Assembly (NCBI GenBank): GCA_018806985.1
Contig: JADANN010000058.1
Coordinates: forward strand, 620,001-684,000
Origin: Angiostrongylus vasorum
Taxonomy: Eukaryota; Nematoda; Chromadorea; Rhabditida; Metastrongylidae
Length of the DNA stretch: 64,000 nt
Reading direction: 5' to 3'
Shown: one piece after another, positions 54,386 through 64,000 of the stretch
Layout: each line of letters begins with the position of its first letter
Position numbering within the stretch: the stretch's first letter is position 1
The notes under the pieces: generated by a model
Told to the model about the DNA's origin: nothing
Seen by the model: only the letters and a program-made list of their open reading frames with translations
Databases searched by the model: none
Made by a program: the position numbers and the translations under genes

Positions 54386-54921
54386 TAATATGCTGCATCT
54401 GGATTATCAGTTTGAGATATGTAGTCTGTTCATATGTGATAGATGGGATTCGTCAGTGCGATTCATTTTGAAGCTTTAGAGTTAAGTAAGAACTCCTCAC
54501 AACTTTTTATCCTATTTTTTAGTTTTTACAAAGGATTCGTAAGTGCATTTCAAGTTTCCTTGCCTTTAAGGCTGTGTATTCTCTGCATACGTCGTGAAGT
54601 GTATTGGTGTGATTTAAGCTTACTCTTTAATTGGAATTTTGTGGAAATTTCTGAAGATCTCCTGGTGTCGAAAATATGTTTGTAAGTATTGTTCGTAAAG
54701 AGAGATTTAACTAGATTCAAGTATTTCAAAAATGAACGTTCCTTTAACCTCGAGCGGTGTTCTCCTGCATTCAACTCTATGCAATGACGAAGACGAACAC
54801 TGGAAGAAGCAGCATCTGCAGGAAATCAATTCGGATCAATCCGAGAATGAAGGCTTAGATGCCAAAACGTTAGCCGTACAAATTTCTTTATCAACTTCGT
54901 GAAACTCACTCGTAACAGCGC

Positions 54922-54957
54922 GGCTCTGAAGAAGGCGAAGTCGCCGAGACGTCAGCC
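54922..54957 (+). ncRNA. Hammerhead ribozyme-like motif (family C)
   Basis: GGCT, CTGAAGA, perfect hairpin GGCG/AAGT/CGCC, GAGAC (GAAA changed to GAGA), GTC, AGCC. GGCT and AGCC pair perfectly. Except for one G in the GAAA box the whole core fits a type I hammerhead. It is followed by ATCGACAACAACACG as at 2280. Confidence 0.6.
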
Positions 54958-54980
54958 ATCGACAACAACACGAAAACAAA

Positions 54981-55022
<42 letters not shown>

Positions 55023-55023
55023 C
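54981..55023 (+). repeat. (AAC)n microsatellite
   Basis: About fourteen uninterrupted AAC units directly downstream of the family C hammerhead motif. The other family C copy has a short CAACAACGACAAC at the same place, so the repeat probably grew from element sequence. Confidence 0.9.
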
Positions 55024-55394
55024 GCCAACAAAGACTTATACCATTCTTCAACCAGATCAGTTTACAAGATCGCATAAAAAAGTATAATAGTTGAAAACTT
55101 TGTTCTGAATTCTGAGTGAATCGCCTACTTAGAGATTAACCTTTAAATCCTTCCATATTTACCCATGAAACCGATTTACGCTTACAGTACTTTCTCAGCC
55201 AATGAAATACTTGCGTTCTAGTTACTTAAACGCAAATTTATCCTTTTACCGAACGTTTCTTCTATTAGTCTCAATACAACAAGTTCATTCACCTACTTAA
55301 CCCTACCGGTATGCAGATTAGTTTTATTTGCGTGGACATGTTTGTTGAATAGCGTAAAAAAAATTGACGTTACAATTTGTTGTGTGATATATTT

Positions 55395-56320
55395 AGTTAC
55401 TTGGATGCACGTCTTCACTGGTAGTCTCGGTCCCTGTGCAATTTCCACTCGATACACTCCCGCACAGTCGTAGTCCATGGTGCTGTTTTGTTTCGAACAT
55501 GGTGACGTCCACGAAGCCCATTCCGCATTCCAAAAGTTGTTTCCATCCATGAATGCTAATGTTGACGTTGTCCACGAGCACGTCTGTCTCTCGTTTAAGT
55601 AGTCGTCAAAAAAAAAGCTTGCAAAACTCTGGACCGCAGGTGCCTATGGTGGGGAACGAACGCGCTATTGTCCTGACCGGGGAGTAACGCGTTCACCACC
55701 ACACCATACGGGTCGTTCGTTTCGCCTGTCTCTCAGCTAGTTCTATCGATCTTTTGCCATCAGCAATCACTCGTCAACGGGATTGATCTGGGGAGCCCAA
55801 ATCGGCATTGAACCCAGTTAAGCTGAGGCTATAGTTATAATCACAATTTTAGGAGACAGGCGAAACGAAGGACCCGCATGGTGTGGTGGTGAACGCGTTA
55901 CTCCCCAGAAAGGACAATAGCGCGTTCGTTCCCCACCATAGGCATCTGCGGTCCAGACTTTTGCAAATATCTCAGTTTCGTAGAAGTTATATTTCGCAAT
56001 ATACCTTGCCATTAAAAAGAGTAGGCAGTAAATAAAGAAGGTTAAAAAAGCTTGCATTCTCTTGGAGTCCAATCCATTGTTTTTTTCGTTCATCTGTCGT
56101 CCCTCCATCTTACTATGTGAACAGCCTACCTATTCTCCGCTATAGATCAGATTTGAAAATATTTTTCCAACATTACGCAAGCCCTTCTCATCGCAATCGA
56201 ATGTCTTCATTAGCGACTACAGTACGTCAGTAAAAGCTTTAGCGATATTGCATCGCCTTGTCAAGCCCGAACTCTTTTATGGGTGTAGCGAAGAAGCATA
56301 GTCAGAGCTTGAAATCGTCC
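55395..56320 (-). mobile_element. RTE-2 fragment, copy I, split by a PalS element
   Basis: The 3' end at 55395-55605 (TTACTTGGATGCACGTCTTC on plus) and the part at 56050-56320 (minus strand: DDRQMNEKNNGLDSKRMQ and QGDAISLKL blocks) join when 55624-56043 is removed. An internal deletion links the C-terminal block to the RT palm block at about 56150. Heavily decayed. Confidence 0.75.
55624..56043. mobile_element. PalS retroposon inserted in RTE-2 copy I
   Basis: AAAAAAGCTTGCA at 55611-55623 and 56044-56056 is a 13-bp target-site duplication. The left arm starts inside the family (AAACTCTGGACCGCAGG), lacking the outer terminus. The right end is complete, ending GGCAGTAAATAAAGAAGGTT. One fixed and one ragged end is the pattern of a 5'-truncated retroposon rather than a cut-and-paste element. 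The arms, about 200 and 190 bp, are inverted. Confidence 0.85.
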
Positions 56321-56462
56321 TTATAATCACAATGACACTGAGATATTTGCAAAACTCCGGACCGCAGGTGTCTACGGCGGGGAACGAACGCGCTATCAAC
56401 CTTTCGGGGGGCTAACGCGTAATACCCCTGCTATGAAAAATTATAATACGCAATAAATAAAA
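56320..56462 (+). mobile_element. PalS deletion derivative
   Basis: GACACTGAGATATTTGCAAA, the tRNA-like complement to AACGCGT, then directly CTGCTATGAAAAATTATAAT and ACGCAATAAATAAAAAA. Both termini are present, but nearly all of the palindrome is deleted. Confidence 0.6.
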
Positions 56463-56469
56463 AAAAGCG

Positions 56470-56950
56470 AAGAAGATTTTGAAGCAGGAGTCACTATCCT
56501 CACGCAGGAGTCGAAAACATCAGCGCGTAAAATTCTTGAAGCGTTTTGGATCAATTCCAAAAATTCAAAAAATGAACGGTAAGGAGGAGTGTCTTGTCAT
56601 AACGCGTGACCTGGGTGCCATACCTCAGGCTAATATGACCTGACACAGGCACAGTCATCCCCATGTATTACTCTGTGCGGCTGCTATCCACCAACTAATT
56701 GGAATACTTGCAACGAATAAACGGTAGGTGTTTAAATGAAGCTGTTTCTTATGCGAATGCAAATTTATTTGTTAAGTCTTATCTGCTAAGGTTATGAAAG
56801 TGCTTGGCTGAGTAGATCGCGTGTCAATTTGACCTTCTAGGCTCTGAAGAAGGGGAAACCGCCGAAACGTCAGTTATTGTATCCTAATAAGTCCTATAAT
56901 AACAACCTCGTGTCTGCCTATTGAAGAAAAACGTCGAACTAAATAAAAAG
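56470..56950 (+). mobile_element. Penelope-like element (PLE-10), endonuclease C terminus and 3' region
   Basis: EEDFEAGVTILTQESKTSAR and KILEAFWINSKNSKNER give the cleanest reading of the C-terminal block. The 3' region contains the hammerhead motif at 56840 and ends AACAACCTCGTGTCTGCCTATTG in two pieces. It corresponds base for base with 32430-32812 over most of its length. Confidence 0.8.
56840..56875 (+). ncRNA. Hammerhead ribozyme-like motif (family A)
   Basis: GGCT, CTGAAGA, hairpin GGGG/AAAC/CGCC with one mismatch, GAAAC, GTC, AGTT. All unpaired core positions of the hammerhead consensus are intact. Stem I is two Watson-Crick and two G-U pairs. It lies at the fixed place in the PLE 3' region, after TTGACCTTCTA. 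Confidence 0.7.
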
Positions 56951-56956
56951 TTAACA

Positions 56957-57249
56957 CTGTGATTTCGCCAGCAGCTCCCAGATTGACTAGGTTCGTTGCC
57001 GATTTGGGCTCCCTAGATCAATCCCGTTCACGGGTGATTGCTCATGGCGTTGACCGATAGAACTTACTGAGAGACACGCGAAACGAAGGACCTGCATGGT
57101 GTGGTGATGAACTCGTTAGCCCTCGGAAAGCGCAATAATGCGTTCGTTCCCCACCGCAGACACCTGCGGTCTGGAGTTTGGCAAATATCTCAGCATCAGT
57201 GTGGTTGTTTCACACGTATTACCGTGCCATGGAAAATTATAGTAGGCAG
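56957..57249 (+). mobile_element. PalS retroposon, single right arm
   Basis: It runs from CTGTGATTTCGCCAGC through GTGATTGCTCATGGCG, the tRNA-like block (GGTGTGGTGATGAACTCG; GCGTTCGTTCCCC), GCAAATATCTCAGCATC and GTAGGCAG. TAAATAAAAAGTTAACA occurs at 56940-56956 and 57250-57266, a 17-bp repeat that may combine a target duplication with the element's own TAAATAAA end. It is a solo arm, showing the family does not need the palindrome to insert. Confidence 0.75.
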
Positions 57250-57279
57250 TAAATAAAAAGTTAACATCCTTATAATGTT

Positions 57280-57640
57280 AATTTTTTATTTAGTGTCTAC
57301 TACAGTTCTTCACGGCAGGGTATTATGTGAAATTCAACTACAATCATGCTGAGAAATTTGCAAAACTCAGAACCACAGGTAACTGCCGGGGTGAAGAGGT
57401 ATCGAACATGCTGTTACCCTTTCCAGAGGTCAACGCGTTCACCACCACACCATGCGGGTACTTCACTTCGCCTTTCTCTCAGCAGTGTTTTTATAGATGC
57501 TACCAGAAATCTCCCGTGAGTGGGCTTAATCGGCAGAGAGAAAGGTGATTCCTTGGAGTGAAGGTGAATAAGTTACCTCTCGGAAAGGGTGGAAAGAATA
57601 ACATGGTTTTTAACCCTCATGCTTATCTAGCTGTAAACAC
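57280..57640. mobile_element. PalS retroposon, left-arm type, diverged
   Basis: AATTTTTTATTTAGTGTC, GGCAGGGTATTATGTGAAAT and CTGAGAAATTTGCAAAACTC open the element. The complement of the tRNA-like block (GGTCAACGCGTTCACCACC) follows. The right part is poorly preserved. Confidence 0.6.
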
Positions 57641-58194
57641 ATTCTACTTCATCTTACGAACACCCAGATGTTTCTGGATCGTCAACGTAACGCACATCGT
57701 AGCAGCGCGCACGTGATGGAGTCCTTCGACGTTACCACCTTTCATACAAACGTGTCGAATGACTCTGCTATGGACGCCGTCCTCGAACTCCTTATACAAT
57801 ACGAAAGAGCAACAAACATGAATGGCTCCACCATACAACAGTTGACGACACTCTTAAAAGAATGCTCTAACTGCTCAACCTTCAGATGGTCTGGAAAGTA
57901 CTACGCTCAAATAAAAGGGATGGCAATGGAATAGCGACTGGCACCAACCCCTGCCATTGCTTTTATGTCTAAGTTGGAAGCACCAGTAACCGATCTTCGG
58001 CCAGTACTCTACAGTAAATATAAAGGTGACTGCTTTGTCGTTTAGTCAACACAAAAAGAAAAGGACAAATATCTTGAATCGTTGAACGAGCAGTCAGGGT
58101 ATATTGGGTTTACCTGAAAGAAACTGAAGGAAAACTGTTTTCTATTTCTGAATATTCAAATTAACCCGTCCGAAAACGGCTACATTACGAAATA

Positions 58195-58677
58195 GTGAGG
58201 AAGCCAAGTAGTAAAAATATATTTGTTCATCACCTCTCCTCAAACCCTTCTCACACGAAAAGGGCAGTTGTAAGAAACATGTTCCAAACAGCCACCAGCG
58301 TGTGCACAAGAGGAGAGCAGAAGGTAGAAACCCGGAAAATTGCGCGGCAGATAGCCATTTACAATGGCTACGAAACTACAGTTCCCCGGGAAAGGTGTAG
58401 ATTAAAACCAAGGCCCGCAAATGATAATTCTAGCAATAACAAGGTGCTAACCCTGCCCTTCATCTCCAACGAAATAAGTGCAGCAACAAAACGTCTCTTA
58501 AGTAGAACCGAAGTGAATTCGGAAACAGTATTTGAAATACCACAGAGCACTCTAAAATGCCAGTTAGTTCGCAACCTCTTGTATGACCGTCTATGTACAA
58601 CGAAAAACTGCATAATTAGCCGTAACTGCAGAGACTGTTTTCTTGAGTTCGGGTGCAGCTTATCTAATCTCTTGTAA
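58195..58677 (+). pseudogene. PLE linker region, longest open PLE frame
   Basis: 160 codons open, running from the end of the RT thumb (HHLSSNPSHTKRAVVRNMFQ) to CIISRNCRDCFLEFG just before the GIY-YIG core. It includes VLTLPFISNEISAATKRLLS, recognisable in PLE-1, PLE-5 and PLE-6 too. The function of this linker is not known; it connects RT and endonuclease. Confidence 0.75.
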
Positions 58678-59158
58678 AGTATGTTGGGACGAATGCATCG
58701 GCGCAATGAGTAGACCACTCTGCGTGTGTGTAAAAATCCCTACTCTGTAAACATAAAATTAAGCTAATTAGTTCGCTATGCACAATAGACACAGAGAGAT
58801 AAAAAAGACGATTTTAAAGTGAAAGTCACTAACCTCTCACAGGAATCGAAAACACAAAGGCGCAAAACTATCGAGCCGTTTTGGATTAAATCCAGGAGTG
58901 CGAAAATCAACCGCAAGAAGTAATGCCTTACAATCAGGGCGTGATACCGGAGTTATTCTAAAGTGAGAGGCACATCAAGCTTCCGTGTGAACTCAGTGCT
59001 GTTGGCTTTCATGAGGAATACTCAGGGGAACACTCATAGGAATTGGTGTGTGAAGACGCTATTTTGTATTTAATGCAACTAAAATCTCGTTTTCGTGTTT
59101 TCTGTGTTTGGTTAGGAGGTGTTCGGCTAGGTAGATTGTAGTCAACTTGACCTTTCCA

Positions 59159-59195
59159 GGTTCTGAGAAAGACGGAATCCGCCGAAACGTCGACT
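59159..59195 (+). ncRNA. Hammerhead-like motif (family A), altered core
   Basis: GGTT, CTGAGAA (core shifted), hairpin based on CGG/AAT/CCG, CGAAAC, GTC, GACT. The GAAAC and GTC parts are intact, but the CUGANGA box is rearranged. Probably inactive. Confidence 0.5.
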
Positions 59196-59459
59196 CTTCT
59201 GTCGATGAAAATTAACATGACTTCTGTGTCTGCGAGGACATATCCTTGCATCCCTAGGTGGGTGTGTTGTCGCTCATACCGATTACATTCCACGAGTCTT
59301 CGGACAAAAAATCTTCAATGAGATAAAATGGAAGCGGTTAGGAGTCGAGAGGACTCCAACTTTACTCCAAGTTCCCACTGTACTCTGGCAAACATTGGCA
59401 AGCCACCTGTGATTATGCCCGGCTCCCATTTCAGAGCTCATCAGGTTATTCGTCGATAT

Positions 59460-62400
59460 TAAACGCTAAACTCAGTAAAAATAAGTGGAGCTTACTCCCA
59501 TGACCCCATGAGAGCTACCGGTCTGCGTTAGGTAGGACGGACACGGCGACGCTCTTAAAATCTCAGTGAATTTCTATGCTGGTTAAATCACGAAGGAGTA
59601 AGGTGACGATCCCTAATTACATTGCTCGAGAAGTTGCATCTAAGTACTCGATAGAGGACTTGAGCATGCAAGCAAGAAGGATAAGGCACGACGTCATTGG
59701 ACTGGCTGAGACAAGAAGACACCACCCATTTAAGGCAGGCTATGAATTTGAAGGAGAACTATTCATCGGAAAATGTGACAATAGAAGAGTCGAGAGCCTC
59801 GGCGTTTTCGCCAACACGTATTTGAAGATGACCATTCATTAGAGCAAACAAGAATCCGAATCGGTCCTTCACAGTTGAAAAGTAGTAAACCAATGTCTAT
59901 CTGCGCTGACGGTTTTCGTCGTTTACGCACCGAAATCAAGCGGTGACGAGGACGAGAGTTGAAGTGTTCTATACGGATTAAAAAAAGTCCTAGAAAAAAG
60001 CCATACATACCTTAACGTCTCTATTAAGATTTCAACGCTAAGACTGGACCCAGAAGAACTTCTGAAAAACGTCATGTTGGGAATCGCGGCTTTGAGTGGA
60101 ACAGCATGAGCGGCTATCCAAGTTTATTACGACGACGAAGACCATTTATGGTAGCTCGCAATTCCAGAAGTCCCACTCTCAACGCTAAAAGTGAAACTCT
60201 TAAAATAGATAGCTTGCTTTTACTTTTAATTGACTCATTGTTACATTTACCGTGTACTATTCATTTTCGATTCGTTGCTCTCGCATTCGTCGTCAACAGT
60301 GGCCTTCGAGCATTTCTTGTATTCTTTCATCTGCTGCTTGAACACTTCGTTTTCCTTTTTAAATTTATATCACAGAACGCCAGTCGAGTCAATTCTCCAT
60401 GCAATTGTTTAGAACAGAAAAAGTTCCCAGGTGAATTGTGGGATAACGTTGGCTGGGGGTCAAAGAAGCGCCTTTGCTTTCTGATCGCAGAATCACTAAC
60501 CACTGCGCTAATTTTGCTCTATTAGATAGTACCTCAACAAAATAGAGTAGGTAATAGCAAGTCGAAGGTTTTGTCTAAGCATTGTCGCAGGTGTTCTTAA
60601 ATTCCACACGGGATCAGACCATCGCCGCCTTCGTGCAAGCCTTTATTTCTCGCGGAAAGAGGAAAAAGCCGCTGAATTCAAAAAGCAAAGTCCGAAAACC
60701 ACCACAAACTGGGATTTATTCAAATCACTAGTTAGCTATTAGGAAGACGCCATTCTCGACAACCAACGACGAACAAGATGGGCTCATTCAACATTTTCGC
60801 GTAAACGCTATGGAAGCTGAGATCTCGAAAGTCACCAGGAGACGTCTGTCTCCAGAAACACTCGACCTGATACGTCAGCGTGGAATCACACGAGCTGCAG
60901 GCAACCGCGAAGTAACGTCCGAACTTGTAAAACAATGCAGACAGGAGATAAAAAAAGATCTTAACTAGAGAAGCGCAGCAGCTGTGGTAGGAGCAGCAGG
61001 GGGCTGGAAGAAGCACTCGTTAAGCCCACCGAAGCTTCGCCAATTACAAAGCCAAGAAGGGACAGTTACAACTTCCAGAAAGGCAATGGAAGATGCCACT
61101 CAGGATTACTACTAAGACTTCTTTAAAAGTCGTCGTCGTCGTTTCGCAGTCATATGAAGTAAAAAGAGGATGGATGTGCCGTACCATCGGTTCTTGCTTT
61201 CTGAAATCGAACATAATGTTTCGTAGGTGAAGAATCGAGTAACACCAACCCCAAAAGGATCTGGACACCTTAAGAACCTTTCACCAGTCCTCACAAATAA
61301 ACAGGCACGGCTCTTCACACATTGCCTCTCTGAATGCAAGGTTTCAACCCAATGGGAATCTAGCAAGACCGTGCTATTGTTTAAGCATGGTGACCTCTAC
61401 GATATCGGCAACTATCACGCAATCTGCTTACTGTCTCTTTTCTACGAACTTTCCACTCGAGTTATTCTAAACATCACAACACTGAACGAAGGACAGCCAT
61501 TTAAGCAAACAGGGTTTCGAAAATGATTCAAAACAATGGTCCACATCCACACGATTACAAGGCTCCATTGAAGTATTGCGAGAGTGCAAGATACCGCTTT
61601 GTCTCAATTTCATCGATTAAAAGGATTTCCCTCTCATTTAAGATAGAAACGGTCGTGGAAGTTCTGGACAGCCAGCGTGTCTCTATTCAGAACACTAAAA
61701 TTTATCATGAGCTATAGAAAAAAATTCACAACCGAAATATAACCCTTCTATAACGATATCAACATCGACGTAAAAAAAGTTGTTAGGCAAGGCGATATCA
61801 TCGTGCCAAACTTTTTGCTCCTACCCTAGAGAACGCCCTCCGCACATCGGAATGGGACAAAAAGCGGAGTGAAAATATTTTTTGGCAGTTACACCATCTT
61901 TGCTTTAGTGATGAACCGATTTTACAACACCAATCGTTATCCAAGGAGGGGCTACTTGCCCACTTTGGTAGCGATTAAAGTAGGATTGGTCTTTGGCTAG
62001 ATCTCACACAAACGATGCTTGTGAGAAATAGATCGGAGTACGCCTCAATTGCGCTCAACTGAATGAAAATCCTGCTCCAACTTAGTCTATCTGGGTCGTG
62101 AAATACACATGATGGACGAGATAGTCCAGTTTTGACCAAGAGGAAGCAAGCGGCTTGGCAAGTTTTGATGAGCATCGAGGATAAAGTGCAGAGACAAACA
62201 ACACCCGGCTCCAAACCCACTTTTAACTATATGATCCTCCTTGCCTTATCGTATGCGCCAGAAATTTAGCCGCTACGAAAGGATGATAAAAGTCCGTTCT
62301 GCATTATTAAATGCACAGTCGAAAGGAAGACGCTGGAAGTATCTTGTTTCGCCAAAATGAATTAAAAGATCCAAAGCGCCTATCTATGCTCAGCGATCAG

Positions 62401-62600
62401 GAATCAAAGACACTGTTCTTCAGCCAAACTGTCGAATATGAGGTGCGCCGTAACCGTAGTGCTCATGAACGACAACGGATGGATAAAAGACTTCAGCTAA
62501 TGAATTTCTCGAAATATCAAACGTACATCAGAAGATACGAATGATTTACTGGAGCCTGCTCGAGTCACTCGGTGATCAGCATAACGACAAGTACTACACG
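59460..62600 (+). mobile_element. RTE-1 non-LTR retrotransposon, copy E (near full length, decayed)
   Basis: It is collinear with copy C: endonuclease start MQARRIRHDVIGLAETRRHH at about 59670, GSDHRRLRASLYFSRKEEKA near 60610, linker EISKVTRRRLSPETLDLIRQ near 60815, RT fingers KTVLLFKHGDLYDIGNYHAI near 61365, GDIIVP near 61790, and HHLCFSDEPIL near 61893 where FADD is FSDE. The C-terminal domain reaches 62580. A tRNA-headed SINE sits in it at 60213-60532. Stops and shifts throughout. Confidence 0.88.
60213..60532 (-). mobile_element. tRNA-headed SINE inserted in RTE-1 copy E
   Basis: The collinear copy C lacks these 320 bp. TAGATAG at 60206-60212 and 60533-60539 may be a 7-bp target duplication. 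On the minus strand the right end reads AAATTAGCGCAGTGGTTAGT, a good tRNA A box, and about 45 bases on GGCGCTTCTTTGACCCCC, a weak B box. The body has no ORF worth noting. No second copy seen in the window. Confidence 0.6.
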
Positions 62601-62739
62601 TTAAGCTATGGGTATAGAGAAAAAAGTGGCCTACGTTGAGCCACCTCTCCTTCGCGTCTTTCTTGCCAATATCTTGTCTTATTTGGACTGAGAAGTAAAC
62701 CCAATGATCACCCAATTGAAGAAACAGATTTCGACCCAT

Positions 62740-64000
62740 CCCACAAATATTTAAATATTTCTGGATCGTATACGTTGTGTGCGTCTTAACAGCGCTGAAG
62801 TTGTGGAGCCCTTAGGTGTTACCGTCCTTTATAACATGTGTCGAATGACTCTTCAATGCAGGCCTTCCAAAAGCTCTTTATGAACAAGAAAGAACAATAA
62901 ATATGCATGGCTTCTCGATTTTACAGACCATGGCTCTCTTAAGCTGTGCCTAATTTGCTCAATCTTCATATGGAGCAGTGAATACTAAACACAAATGAGA
63001 TGGTTGGCGATGGCGCCTCGAGTGGCGCCAACGTGGGCAGTTGCGTTTATGTCTGAAGTTGAAGTCGCTATATTCGACTCCCGGCGATTACTTTATTCCA
63101 CATATATCGACAAATGTTTTGTTATCTAGTCAACAAAAGGTGATTTGGACAACTGTTTCACATTGCTAAATCATAGGTTAGAATGCATAAATTTAGTTTG
63201 AGAAAAATCGGATGAAAATTATCTTTCGTTCTTGGACACTTATGTCAACCTGTTCAAAAGCGCCTATTACAGCATAAGCAAACTAATAAAAAACATGCTG
63301 GCTTATTAACCCTTCTTGCAATCATCACACACAAAAAGGGCGCTTGTGAGAAACACATTTAGAGCAGCTGCCGGTTTTCGCACCGAAATTGAGCAGAAGC
63401 AAGAATTGCTGAACCCGGCGCGAAAAGCAGCCGTTTCCAGTGACTACTGAAACGACTGCAGCTCGGGATAGGTTGAGAGGAAAAACCGCGCTCAAAAGCA
63501 TTAATTCTAGTAGAAAGTGTTCATCCCACCTTTAATTTCCAAGGAAATTACCACGTCTGCAAAAAGGTGCTGGTATTGAGAAATCGGTAGCCGTAAATGA
63601 AATACAACCGAACGCTCTGAGACGCTCGCTTGATTGTAACCGCTTCTATGAGCATCCATGAACAACGCAGAATTGCACAATCTTCCTTGACGGTAGAGAC
63701 GGCGACTGCATGAAATTGGGTACGTCTCTTTTACAAGTATGTGAAGATGAATGTTTTAATGAAACGAGTAAAACCACTGTGCGTCCGTACAGAGGAGCAC
63801 CTAGATTGGAAATTTAAACCATGATCAAATACATCACTAAGCAAACACAGAGCACGGAGGGAGAACCGCAAAGATTTCGAAGAAGTTGCTATCTTCACAC
63901 AGCAATCTGAAACCGTTTGAAAAACATTTTTGTTGTTTTCCGCGACAACTCGTCCGCAGCTACAGTATCCGGCATGGGCGTTCGGAAGTGTGCGCGGCCA
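62740..64000 (+). mobile_element. Penelope-like element (PLE-12), runs off the right edge
   Basis: Frames on plus: KYLNISGSYTLCAS, SNDSSMQAFQKLFMNKKEQ, APRVAPTWAVAFMSEVEVAI (RT core block), LLYSTYIDKCFVI (YIDD changed to YIDK near 63100), LNHRLECINLV, SSHTKRALVRNTFRAAAGFR, and the linker continuing to 63960. GIY-YIG core is near 63720-63800 (CEDECFNETSK). The 3' region, if present, lies beyond the window. Multiple stops. Confidence 0.85.

Larger units (their letters stand above)
52330..55380 (+). repeat. Duplicated segment R3, copy 2, interrupted
   Basis: 52330-53210 and 54390-54710 together align with 17565-18800, and 55140-55380 with 19760-19990. The break at 53211-54389 is a PalS composite. 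Between 54710 and 55140 lie a hammerhead-like motif and an AAC microsatellite that copy 1 lacks. On the minus strand 53157-52790 has two 90-codon frames (NWWNLQTALPKWKIFVKNFV), whose counterpart in copy 1 is broken. That could mean a decayed protein, but no family is recognised. Confidence 0.6.
57650..59240 (+). mobile_element. Penelope-like element (PLE-11)
   Basis: From 57668: MFLDRQRNAHRSSAHVMESF, DVTTFHTNVSNDSAMDAVLE (first palm motif), then KYYAQIKGMAME. The catalytic YIDD has become YKGD near 58020. The linker is a 160-codon frame (58195-58677) with VRNMFQTATSVCTRGEQKVE and VFEIPQSTLKCQLVRNLLYD. Endonuclease core SGAAYLISCKVCWDECIG follows a shift, then the C-terminal block and a hammerhead-like motif at 59159. 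It spans palm to 3' end, though N-terminal RT is lost. Confidence 0.85.

Noticed and set aside
54836..55075. Cysteine- or threonine-rich small proteins
   Set aside because: They are translations of the (AAC)n microsatellite on either strand.
60106..60525. 139-codon hydrophobic frame
   Set aside because: It runs across RTE sequence into the SINE insertion on the opposite strand; not a conserved frame.

Overview
The window looks like repeat-choked euchromatin of a nematode, most likely a clade V (strongylid or hookworm-like) species. The reasons are: the only host gene I can model is a nematode-type seven-transmembrane chemoreceptor with TTTCAG splice acceptors; the dominant mobile elements are RTE-clade non-LTR retrotransposons and Penelope-like elements (PLEs) with GIY-YIG endonuclease domains; and a mariner relic is present. 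There are no long intact ORFs, bacterial operons, rRNA genes or CRISPR arrays. The species assignment is inference.

Layout. 1-7500: mostly unassigned sequence with a hammerhead-like motif, a palindromic tRNA-related retroposon and PLE scraps. 7540-11560: a decayed tandem array of about 170-bp units carrying alternating tRNA-Trp-like and tRNA-Cys-like sequences, broken by a dispersed repeat and by a 5'-truncated PLE with a 12-bp target-site duplication (TSD). 12180-14010: a PLE split by a 5'-truncated RTE (13-bp TSD). 14655-19990: a SINE-like repeat, PLE 3' ends with hammerhead motifs, and the first copy of a duplicated segment. 20005-24770: an RTE relic and two head-to-head PLEs. 26212-31515: a PLE split by a near full-length RTE (12-bp TSD), then an RTE-2 endonuclease fragment and a PLE 3' end. 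34420-35431 and 46888-47115: N-terminal and C-terminal exons of chemoreceptor type; if they form one gene, its 11.5-kb intron is filled by mariner, RTE-2, retroposon and nested insertions. 48900-64000: PLEs, RTEs, palindromic retroposons, the second copy of the duplicated segment, and a PLE running off the right edge.

How the parts relate. Four families account for most of the repeats: RTE-1, RTE-2, PLE, and a palindromic tRNA-derived retroposon whose constant end reads GGCAGTAAATAAA. Nested insertions with readable 12-17 bp TSDs give a relative chronology. The PLE 3' regions repeatedly carry a CTGA(N)GA - hairpin - GAAAC - GUH pattern, which is the hammerhead ribozyme core known from PLEs in other animals; three sequence families of it occur here. 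A separate 370-bp SINE-like family shares its 3' end with RTE-2, suggesting it was mobilised by RTE machinery. Every transposon copy I could translate is broken by stops, frameshifts or lost catalytic residues.
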